Assembly (NCBI RefSeq): GCF_945957355.1 | Contig: NZ_CAMFKM010000002.1 | Span: forward strand, 372,001-436,000 | Length of the DNA stretch: 64,000 nt | Direction: 5' to 3' | DNA from: an uncultured Reyranella sp. | Lineage (GTDB): Bacteria; Pseudomonadota; Alphaproteobacteria; Reyranellales; Reyranellaceae | In this document: piece after piece, positions 50,406 to 57,564 of the stretch | Layout of the letters: every line of letters starts with the position of its first letter | How positions within the stretch are numbered: position 1 is the stretch's first letter | Translations under genes and position numbers: made by a program | The notes under the pieces: model-generated | What the model saw: only the letters and a program-made list of their open reading frames with translations | Databases searched by the model: none | What the model was told of the DNA's origin: nothing

Positions 50406-52057
50406 AGTTAAGCCGCCTGCTGGGTATGGCGCTGCTGCTGGTCGCGACCTGCCGCGTGCCGCTGGCGCAGGCGGCGCCGCAGTCGATGGTGGCCGCGGCG
50501 CACCCGCTGGCGGTCGAGGCGGGGCTAGAGATGCTTCGACGCGGCGGCACCGCCCTCGATGCGGCGATCGCCGTCCAGATGGTGCTGGGTGTCGTCGAGC
50601 CGCAAGCCTCGGGCATTGGCGGCGGCGGCTTCCTGCTGCACTACGATGGCGCCAGCCACGCCATCACCGTCTATGACGGTCGCGAGACGGCGCCGGCCGG
50701 CGCGACGCCTGGCATGTTCCTCGCGCCCGACGGCAAGCCGCTGGGTTATCGCGAAGCCGTCGTTTCCGGACTCTCGGTCGGCGTTCCCGGTCTCCTGGCC
50801 ATGCTGGAACTCGCCCACAAGGAAAAGGGCAAGCTTGCCTGGGCCGACCTGTTCAGTCCGGCGATCGCCGCGGCACGCGACGGCTTCCCGGTCTCGTCGC
50901 GCCTCGCCGCGTGGCTGCAAAGGATTCCCGCCCTGCGCGCGGAGCCGGCGATCCGCGAGACTTACTTCAATGCCGATGGCTCGCCCCGCAAGCTGAATGA
51001 GCGCATCGCCAATCCGGCGCTTGCCGAGACGATGGGCCTGATCGCCGCGCAGGGTGCGCGGGTGATGTACGAAGGCCCGATCGCGACGGAGATGGTCGAG
51101 CGCGTGCGAAGCCACCCCCGGCCCGGTACGCTCTCCGCCGCCGATCTCGCCGACTACAAGCCGGTCAAGCGCGAGCCCGTGTGCGGGCCCTATCGCGTCT
51201 GGGTCGTCTGCGGGATGCCGCCGCCCTCGTCGGGCGGCATCGCGATCCTGCAGGTGCTGGGCCTGATCCAGCCTTTCGACATCCAGCGCGATGCGCCCAA
51301 CGATCTTCGCGCCGTCCATCTGATCGCCGAGGCGAGCCGGCTCGCCTTCGCCGACCGCGACCGCTACGTCGCCGATCCCGCCTTCGTGGACGTGCCGGTG
51401 GCCGGCCTTCTGTCGCCCGCCTATCTCGCGGAGCGCCGCAAGCTGATGTCGCCGGACCGCAGCATGGGACCGGTCGGTCCCGGCATCCCGCCGGGCTATG
51501 TCGAGCGCGGCACCAGTCATGTCAGCATCGTCGATCGCTGGGGCAATGCCGTCAGCTTCACCACCACCATAGAGGCGCCGTTCGGGTCGCACATGATGGT
51601 GCGCGGCTTCCTGCTGAATAACGAACTCACCGATTTCTCGCCGCGGCCTGAGCTCGACGGGAAGCCGGTGGCCAACCGGGTGCAGCCCGGCAAGCGGCCG
51701 CGCTCGTCAATGTCGCCGACCTTCGTGCTCGATCGCGACGGCAGGCTGGTGGCGGCGCTGGGGTCGGCTGGCGGCGCACGCATCATCGGCGACACGCTGC
51801 AGGCCCTGATCGGCTTGCTCGACTGGGACCTGTCGGCCCAGGCCGCAGTCGATTTGCCGCGGGTGATCAACCTGAACGGCGCGACCGAGCTGGAGGAGGG
51901 GACGCCGATTGCCGACCAGGCGGCCGCCTTGCGCGCGCTGGGCCATGAAGTACAAGTCCGCCGGCATGAAGGCGGCCTGACCGCCCTCCGCCGCAGTGGC
52001 GACGGGTGGGAGGGTGGCGCCGATCCGCGGCGCGATGGCGCTGCCCGAGGAGAATAG
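50402..52057 (+). CDS. ggt: Gamma-glutamyltransferase
   Basis: A 551-residue Ntn hydrolase with a signal peptide (about 1-24). The autoprocessing and catalytic Thr is T371 in ERGTSHVSIVDRWGNAVSF; SGIGGGGFLLHYDG and the substrate-binding GSAGGARIIGD near residue 460 are intact. It cleaves gamma-glutamyl bonds in the periplasm, for example glutathione, supplying glutamate and cysteinylglycine. The start overlaps the tam stop. Confidence 0.95.
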   Translation: MKLSRLLGMALLLVATCRVPLAQAAPQSMVAAAHPLAVEAGLEMLRRGGTALDAAIAVQMVLGVVEPQASGIGGGGFLLHYDGASHAITVYDGRETAPAGATPGMFLAPDGKPLGYREAVVSGLSVGVPGLLAMLELAHKEKGKLAWADLFSPAIAAARDGFPVSSRLAAWLQRIPALRAEPAIRETYFNADGSPRKLNERIANPALAETMGLIAAQGARVMYEGPIATEMVERVRSHPRPGTLSAADLADYKPVKREPVCGPYRVWVVCGMPPPSSGGIAILQVLGLIQPFDIQRDAPNDLRAVHLIAEASRLAFADRDRYVADPAFVDVPVAGLLSPAYLAERRKLMSPDRSMGPVGPGIPPGYVERGTSHVSIVDRWGNAVSFTTTIEAPFGSHMMVRGFLLNNELTDFSPRPELDGKPVANRVQPGKRPRSSMSPTFVLDRDGRLVAALGSAGGARIIGDTLQALIGLLDWDLSAQAAVDLPRVINLNGATELEEGTPIADQAAALRALGHEVQVRRHEGGLTALRRSGDGWEGGADPRRDGAARGE

Positions 52058-52059
52058 AT

Positions 52060-53244
52060 TTGGCCCTGAAGAAGCTCCCCACCGTCATCCTGCGCGCCGG
52101 CGAGGATCGCCGCGTCCGCGCCGGCCATCCCTGGGCCTTCTCCAACGAGATCCTGATGGACGCCGACGCCAAGGCGATCCCGGTCGGCAGCCTGGCCACC
52201 CTGCGCGCCCCGGGCGGCGAGGCGCTGGCGCTGGTCACCTTCAATCCGCATTCGCTGATCGCGGCGCGCGTTCTCAGCACGAACCCTGAAGCGCAGGTCG
52301 ATGCGCTGTTCATCGGTCGTCGCCTGACCCAGGCGGCGGCGCTGCGCGACCGGCTGGTCGGCGTACCCTATTACCGGCTGATCCATGCCGAGGCCGACGG
52401 CCTGCCGGGCGTGATCATCGACCGCTTCGGCGATGCCTTCGTGGTCCAGGTCAATACGGCCGGCATGGACGCGCTGACGCCGGTCCTGCTGGAGGCCCTG
52501 GAAGCCGAGTTCTCGCCGAAGACGATCGTTCTCAAGAACGATTCGCCGGTGCGCGAGCTCGAAGGGCTGAAGCGCGAGGTGGTCGTGGCCAAGGGAGAGG
52601 CCGGCAGCATTGAGCTGATCGAGAACGATGCGCGCTTCGTCGCCGATCTTTCGGAAGGCCAGAAGACCGGCTGGTTCTACGACCAGCGCGACAACCGGCG
52701 CTTCATGGCGGGCCTCGCAAAGGACGCGCGTGTCCTCGATGCCTATTGCTACAGCGGCGGCTTCGGCGTCCTGGCGGCGACGCGCGGGGCGAAGTCCGTC
52801 GTCTGCCTCGATCGTTCGCAGCCCGCCCTCAACGCGGCCCAGCAGGCGGCGGCGCTGAACGGGGTCGACAAGATCGTGTCCTTCCGCAAGAGCGAGGTGT
52901 TCGAGGCGCTGGAGAAGGAGAAGCCGCGCAGCTACGAGGTCGTGATCTGCGATCCCCCGGCCTTCGTGAAGAGCCGCAAGGACCTCAAGACCGGTGCTCA
53001 GGGCTATCGCAAGCTGGTGCGTCTGGCGGCACCGCTGGTCACCAAGGGTGGCTTCTTCTTCGTGGCCTCGTGCTCGCACCTCGTCGACCCGCCGCTGTTC
53101 GCCGAGCAGGTCCGGCGCGGCTTGCGCGATGCCGAGCGGACCGGCCGCATCCTGCTGAGCAGCGGCGCGGCGCTGGATCATCCGGTTCATCCGAACCTGC
53201 CTGAGACGGCCTATCTCAAGGCGATGGTGCTACAACTCGACTGA
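52060..53244 (+). CDS. RlmI-like 23S rRNA cytosine-C5 methyltransferase
   Basis: A 394-residue protein with an N-terminal PUA domain (ILRAGEDRRVRAGHPWAFSNEI) and a C-terminal Rossmann methyltransferase: DARVLDAYCYSGGFGVLAA (SAM motif), VICDPPAFVKSRKDL and FFFVASCSHLV with the likely catalytic Cys. This matches RlmI/RlmK-type COG1092 enzymes. The start is a TTG at 52060, fixed by GAGGAG 7 nt upstream and 2 bp after the ggt stop. Confidence 0.9.
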   Translation: MALKKLPTVILRAGEDRRVRAGHPWAFSNEILMDADAKAIPVGSLATLRAPGGEALALVTFNPHSLIAARVLSTNPEAQVDALFIGRRLTQAAALRDRLVGVPYYRLIHAEADGLPGVIIDRFGDAFVVQVNTAGMDALTPVLLEALEAEFSPKTIVLKNDSPVRELEGLKREVVVAKGEAGSIELIENDARFVADLSEGQKTGWFYDQRDNRRFMAGLAKDARVLDAYCYSGGFGVLAATRGAKSVVCLDRSQPALNAAQQAAALNGVDKIVSFRKSEVFEALEKEKPRSYEVVICDPPAFVKSRKDLKTGAQGYRKLVRLAAPLVTKGGFFFVASCSHLVDPPLFAEQVRRGLRDAERTGRILLSSGAALDHPVHPNLPETAYLKAMVLQLD

Positions 53245-53267
53245 TCGGAGACCTCGGGGGAGGGGAC

Positions 53268-54467
53268 ATGTCGGCAATTCGCTTTCTTCTTGTATTGGCC
53301 TTGGTGTGCGTGGTCGGAACGGGATGTTCCATTCCCGACCGCGGCGACGCGGTGCCGCGGACCCACACGGATCTGGCGCAGCCGCTCGGCATTCCCAACG
53401 CGCGCTTCTACGCCGATGGCGACGCCAGGCTGATGGTCGAGGAGGGCGTGCGGTCCGGCGAGCGTGAGGCAGCCGCCTTGCGTGCCGAGGGCAAGCCGCT
53501 GACGCGGATCCCGCCAGCCTATTTCCTCGCCGTGTCCGGCGGCGGAGACAATGGCGCGTTCGGGGCCGGGATCATGAATGGATGGACGGCCGTCGGCACG
53601 CGTCCGACCTTCAAGATGGTCACCGGCGTCAGCACCGGTGCGCTGATCGCGCCCTTTGCCTTCCTGGGCTCCGACTACGACGCGCAATTGCGCGAGGTCT
53701 ACACGACCATGACGCCGGACAAGGTCTTCCGCATGCGCGGCCTGACGGCGGCCCTGTTCGACGACGCCATGGCGGATACCACGCCCCTCGCGCAGGTCAT
53801 TGCCAAGTATGCCGACCAGAAGATGCTGGATGCGATTGCCGCCGAGTACAAGAAGGGGCGGCTGCTGATGATCGGCACCACCGACCTCGACGCCCAGCGG
53901 CCGGTGATCTGGAACATCGGCGCCATCGCCGCCAGCGGGCATCCGGGCTCGCTCGATCTCTTCCGCAAGATCCTGCGCGCGTCGGCCGCCATTCCCGGTG
54001 CCTTCCAGCCGGTGCTGATCGACGTCGAACTCGACGGCAAGAAGTACCAGGAGCTGCATGTCGACGGCGGCGCCATCGCCCAGCTTTTCCTCTATCCACC
54101 GTCGATCGACATTGCGAGCCTGAAGCGCGAACGGCACGCCTACATCATCCGCAATGCCCGCCTCGATCCGGATTATGCGATGGCCGAGCGCCGCACCATC
54201 ACCATCGCCGGCCGCGCGATCGTGGCGATGCTGGCGGCCAGCGGCTTCAACGACGTGTTGCGGACCTACTTCGTCTCGCAGCGCGACAAGGTCGATTACA
54301 ACCTTGCCTACATCGGCCGTGATTTCGAGGCGCCCAAGAAGGGCGAATTCGACCAAGCCTACATGAACGCTCTCTACGAATATGGCGTGCGGGAGATCGT
54401 GGAGGGCCGCGCCTGGCACAAGCACCCGCCGGGTCTCGCCTCGCCGGCCGCGGTTCCGACGCGTTAG
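53268..54467 (+). CDS. Patatin-like phospholipase, lipoprotein
   Basis: A 399-residue protein. A lipoprotein signal ends at C20 (VGTGC). The patatin catalytic dyad is S122 in TGVSTGALI and D266 in HVDGGAIAQ, with the oxyanion loop GGGDNGAFG at 91-99. It should be a lipid acyl hydrolase attached to the membrane from the periplasmic side. Strong GGGGGAGGGG precedes the ATG. It lies 23 bp after the rlmI-like gene. Confidence 0.92.
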   Translation: MSAIRFLLVLALVCVVGTGCSIPDRGDAVPRTHTDLAQPLGIPNARFYADGDARLMVEEGVRSGEREAAALRAEGKPLTRIPPAYFLAVSGGGDNGAFGAGIMNGWTAVGTRPTFKMVTGVSTGALIAPFAFLGSDYDAQLREVYTTMTPDKVFRMRGLTAALFDDAMADTTPLAQVIAKYADQKMLDAIAAEYKKGRLLMIGTTDLDAQRPVIWNIGAIAASGHPGSLDLFRKILRASAAIPGAFQPVLIDVELDGKKYQELHVDGGAIAQLFLYPPSIDIASLKRERHAYIIRNARLDPDYAMAERRTITIAGRAIVAMLAASGFNDVLRTYFVSQRDKVDYNLAYIGRDFEAPKKGEFDQAYMNALYEYGVREIVEGRAWHKHPPGLASPAAVPTR

Positions 54468-54480
54468 TCTCTGCGGTGGC

Positions 54481-54496
54481 TGGCACGACTCGTGCC
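54481..54496 (+). promoter_or_regulatory. Sigma-54 (-24/-12) promoter for the amidase operon
   Basis: TGGCACG (54481-54487), ACTC, GTGCC (54492-54496): the -24 box is perfect and GG-N10-GC spacing is exact; the -12 box is GTGC rather than TTGC. The predicted start near 54507 leaves a 19-nt leader carrying GGAGAGG before GTG 54526, a fitting distance. The bases also form the palindrome GGCACGA-C-TCGTGCC. Confidence 0.6.
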
Positions 54497-54525
54497 TGCA
54501 TCCTTCGCAATGATGGAGAGGTGCC

Positions 54526-54708
54526 GTGGACAAGGACACGATTGAAATGCTGGCACGCCGCGCCGGCCTTGCCAGGGCGCTGGCCGATTTCCCGGAAGAT
54601 GTGACGATTGCCGCGACGCAGGCGGCCGACGTGGCGCAGAAGATCAAGCGCCCGGCCGATCCGAGGGCCGAGCCGTGGCCGCCGATGAAGGCGGGGACGA
54701 CGCTATGA
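54526..54708 (+). CDS. Small amidase partner protein (AtzG/DUF4089-like)
   Basis: A 60-residue protein starting at GTG 54526 with GGAGAGG 4 nt upstream. It is helical with a Pro-rich C-terminus (PADPRAEPWPPMK). Size, position and the ending resemble AtzG/DUF4089, the GatC-like small subunit that forms a complex with AtzE-type amidases. Its stop overlaps the amidase ATG (ATGA), so the two are made together. Assignment is by pattern and context; the sequence similarity is faint. Confidence 0.6.
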   Translation: MDKDTIEMLARRAGLARALADFPEDVTIAATQAADVAQKIKRPADPRAEPWPPMKAGTTL

Positions 54709-56099
54709 GCGACCTGCACTGGATGACGGTCGGCGCGGCCGCCCGCGCCATCGCCGCGAAGGAGCTTTCGCCGGTCGATCTCACGAAGGCGCTGCTCGAC
54801 CGCATCGAGCGGCTCGATCCCACGCTCAATGCCTTCATCCGGATCGACGGCGAGGCCGCGATGGCGGCCGCCCTGGCCGCCGAAACGGAGGCCCAGTCGG
54901 GCCGCCTGCGCGGGCCGCTGCACGGCGTGCCGGTCGGCATCAAGGACATCATCGACGTCGCAGGCCTTCCGACGACCTGTCATTCCAAGGTCCTGCAGGA
55001 CAACATGGCGACCGCCGACGCGGTCTGCGTCGAGAAGCTGCGGGGCGCCGGGGCCATCGTGCTGGGCAAGCTCTCGACGCACGAGTTCGCCATCGGCGGG
55101 CCGAGCTTCGACCTGCCGTGGCCGCCGGCCCGCAATCCGTGGAACACCGATCATCATCCCGGCGGCTCCTCGTCCGGCTCCGGGTCGGGCGTGGCGGCCG
55201 GCCTGTTCCCGATGGCGCTGGGCACCGACACCGGCGGCAGCGTGCGCAACCCCGCGAGCTGCTGCGGTATCGTCGGCCTGAAGCCGACTTATGGGCTGGT
55301 CTCGCGCCGCGGCGTCTTTCCGCTCTCCTTCACGCTCGACCATGTCGGGCCGATGACGCGCACCGTCGCCGACAATGCACTCATGCTGGAAGCGATCGCC
55401 GGCCACGATCCGCTCGATCCCGGCAGCGCGGCGTCCGCGCAGGGTCACTACGGCGCCGCGCTCGACCGCGGCATACGCGGCCTTCGCGTCGGCTTCGTCC
55501 GTCATTTCCATGAGATCGACACGCCCGCCAATCCCGAGGTCACGGCGGCACTGGAGCATGTCGCGCGCAGCTTGCAGGTCGAGGGTGCCGAGGTGCGTAC
55601 CATCACCTTGCCGTCGCTCAACGAGTTCGGCGCCGTGAACCGCGTGATCCTCCAGAGCGAGGCCTGGTCGATCCATGGACCATGGCTCAGCGAACGTCCC
55701 GGCGACTACGGGAAGCTCGGTCGTCAGCGCCTGATGGCCGGGGCCTTCATGAGCGCCGGCGACTACATGCTGGCGAGCCGCCGCCGCCTGCAGATGATCG
55801 CCGAGGTCGAGGCCGCCTTCCGCGAGGTCGACGTGCTGCTCTGCGCCAGCTCGATGGACCCGGCCTGCCGCATCGAGGATACGGCCGAGGTCGCACGTAC
55901 CTATCCGCGCCAGGCCCGCACGCCGTTCAACGTCACCGGCCATCCGGCGCTCGCCATGATGGCCGGCCTCTCGGTCGGCGGCATGCCGGTCTCGGTCCAG
56001 TTCGTCGGCCGTTACTTCGACGAAGCGACGGTTTTCCAGGTGGCGCGCGCCTGGGAACGCGTGGCGGGGACGGACAAAAAGCATCCGCCGATCGTCTGA
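54705..56099 (+). CDS. Amidase signature family enzyme
   Basis: A 464-residue amidase with the Ser-cisSer-Lys triad: K80 in GVPVGIKDIIDVAG, the GGSSSGSGSG loop (154-162) holding the cis-Ser, and S179 in GTDTGGSVRNPAS. It hydrolyses a carboxamide or biuret-like compound to release ammonia; with the small upstream partner it resembles AtzE-AtzG (1-carboxybiuret hydrolase), though the exact substrate is open. The operon has a sigma-54-type promoter, which would suit nitrogen-limitation control. Confidence 0.92.
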   Translation: MSDLHWMTVGAAARAIAAKELSPVDLTKALLDRIERLDPTLNAFIRIDGEAAMAAALAAETEAQSGRLRGPLHGVPVGIKDIIDVAGLPTTCHSKVLQDNMATADAVCVEKLRGAGAIVLGKLSTHEFAIGGPSFDLPWPPARNPWNTDHHPGGSSSGSGSGVAAGLFPMALGTDTGGSVRNPASCCGIVGLKPTYGLVSRRGVFPLSFTLDHVGPMTRTVADNALMLEAIAGHDPLDPGSAASAQGHYGAALDRGIRGLRVGFVRHFHEIDTPANPEVTAALEHVARSLQVEGAEVRTITLPSLNEFGAVNRVILQSEAWSIHGPWLSERPGDYGKLGRQRLMAGAFMSAGDYMLASRRRLQMIAEVEAAFREVDVLLCASSMDPACRIEDTAEVARTYPRQARTPFNVTGHPALAMMAGLSVGGMPVSVQFVGRYFDEATVFQVARAWERVAGTDKKHPPIV

Positions 56100-56134
56100 T
56101 TGGGGAAATAATTCGTTGAATTAGTTCTTGTCGT

Positions 56135-56161
56135 CCGAGCGGGCCTTGCCGGTCCGCTCGG
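56135..56161 (+). promoter_or_regulatory. Stable hairpin in the leader of the flavin monooxygenase gene
   Basis: CCGAGCGGGCC (56135-56145), loop TTGCC, GGTCCGCTCGG (56151-56161): an 11-bp stem with one G-T pair ending 19 nt before ATG 56181. There is no T tail. A second weak stem (GGGCG with CGCCC) can fold over the start codon. Role unknown. Confidence 0.5.
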
Positions 56162-56180
56162 CGGGCGCAACATACCGCCC

Positions 56181-57527
56181 ATGACCCAGAAGAAGCTTCG
56201 CCTCGGCGCCTTCATGCGCCCTGTCAGCATCCACACTGCCGCGTGGCGCTATCCCGGCGGCACGCCGGACGCCAACTTCAATCTCAAGGCGCTGGTGAAG
56301 TACGCGCAGACGCTGGAGCGCGGCAAGTTCGACGCCTTCTTCATGGCCGATCACCTGGCCGTCCTGAACATGCCGATGGACGCACTGAAGCGCAGCGCCA
56401 CGGTGACCTCGTTCGATCCGCTGACCCTGCTGCCCGCGCTGGCGATGGCCACCAAGCATCTCGGCCTGATCGCCACCGCGTCGAGCACCTTCGAGCCGGC
56501 CTACACGATCGCCCGCCGCTTCGCCTCGCTCGACCATATCAGCGAGGGCCGCGCCGGCTGGAACCTGGTGACGACGTCCAATCCCGACGCGGCGCTGAAC
56601 TTCGGCCTGGACGACCAGATGCCCCATGCCGAGCGCTATGCGCGCGCGCGCGAGTTCTTCGACGTGGTGATCGGTCTTTGGGACTCGTGGGCCGACGATG
56701 CCTTCATCCGCGATGTCGAGAGCGGCGTCTATTTCGATCCGTCGCGCCTGCATGTGCTCGATCACAAGGGCAAGTACCTGAAGGTGCGCGGGCCGCTGAA
56801 CATCGCCCGCCCGGTCCAGGGCTGGCCCGTCATCGTGCAGGCCGGCGCCTCCGATGCCGGACGCCAGCTTGCGGCCGAGACGGCCGAGATGGTGTTCGCC
56901 GCCGGCGGCCCGATCGACGGCGCACGTGCCTTCTATGCCGACGTGAAGGGCCGCGCCGCGAAGATCGGCCGCAATCCCGACCACATCAAGATCCTGCCCG
57001 GCGCCTTCGTGGTGGTGGGCGACTCCCTCGACGAGGCGAAGGAGAAGCGGGCACGGCTCGACAGTCTCGTGAACTACGACAGCTCGATCGCCGCCGTCTC
57101 GATGGCGCTGGGCGTCGATGCCCGCCAGTTCGATCCCGACAAGCCGCTGCCCGACGACATTCCCGAGACCGAGGCGAGCAAGAGCGGTCGCGAGCGGGTG
57201 ATCGAACTCGGCAAGCGCGAGAACCTGACCGTGCGCCAGATCGCCGGTCGCCTCGGCGGTTATGGCGGGCTCGGCATGCTGGGCACACCGGCGATGATCG
57301 CTGACCAGATGGAGGAGTGGCTCGTGACCGAAGCCTGCGACGGCTTCAACGTCATGTTCCCCTACCTGCCGGGCGGGCTGGACGACTTCGTCGACAAGGT
57401 CGTGCCCGAGCTGCAGCGCCGCGGTCTCTTCCGCACCGAGTATGAAGGCACGACCTTGCGCGAGAATCTCGGCCTGCCGCGGCCGGAGAACCAGTTCTTC
57501 CCGGCCCATCGCGAGGCGGCGGAATAG
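56181..57527 (+). CDS. FMN-dependent monooxygenase, NtaA/SnaA/DszA family
   Basis: A 448-residue luciferase-like (LLM class) flavoprotein. MADHLAVLNMP, TASSTFEPAYTIARRFASLDH, GRAGWNLVTTSNPDAALNFG and the C-terminal NVMFPYLPGGLDDFVD are the signature segments of the NtaA/SnaA/DszA group, which oxidises nitrilotriacetate, pristinamycin, dibenzothiophene sulfone or similar substrates using reduced FMN from a partner reductase. No reductase gene is adjacent. The start lacks a good Shine-Dalgarno and has hairpins upstream. Confidence 0.92.
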   Translation: MTQKKLRLGAFMRPVSIHTAAWRYPGGTPDANFNLKALVKYAQTLERGKFDAFFMADHLAVLNMPMDALKRSATVTSFDPLTLLPALAMATKHLGLIATASSTFEPAYTIARRFASLDHISEGRAGWNLVTTSNPDAALNFGLDDQMPHAERYARAREFFDVVIGLWDSWADDAFIRDVESGVYFDPSRLHVLDHKGKYLKVRGPLNIARPVQGWPVIVQAGASDAGRQLAAETAEMVFAAGGPIDGARAFYADVKGRAAKIGRNPDHIKILPGAFVVVGDSLDEAKEKRARLDSLVNYDSSIAAVSMALGVDARQFDPDKPLPDDIPETEASKSGRERVIELGKRENLTVRQIAGRLGGYGGLGMLGTPAMIADQMEEWLVTEACDGFNVMFPYLPGGLDDFVDKVVPELQRRGLFRTEYEGTTLRENLGLPRPENQFFPAHREAAE

Positions 57528-57543
57528 CTCCCGGCGAGAGCAG

Positions 57544-57564
57544 GCGGGGCTATAATGTCCCCGC
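57544..57564 (+). promoter_or_regulatory. Consensus -10 box inside a palindrome abutting the P-type ATPase start
   Basis: GCGGGG (57544-57549), CTATAATGT, CCCCGC (57559-57564) forms a perfect inverted repeat around TATAAT (57551-57556), and the ATG follows at 57565. Transcription starting at the ATG would make a leaderless mRNA. No -35 box is recognisable, so an activator or a repressor at the palindrome may control it. Confidence 0.5.

Noticed and set aside
53211..56084. Open minus-strand frame of 957 codons across the patatin and amidase genes
   Set aside because: Shadow of three plus-strand genes with intact catalytic motifs; no recognisable protein.
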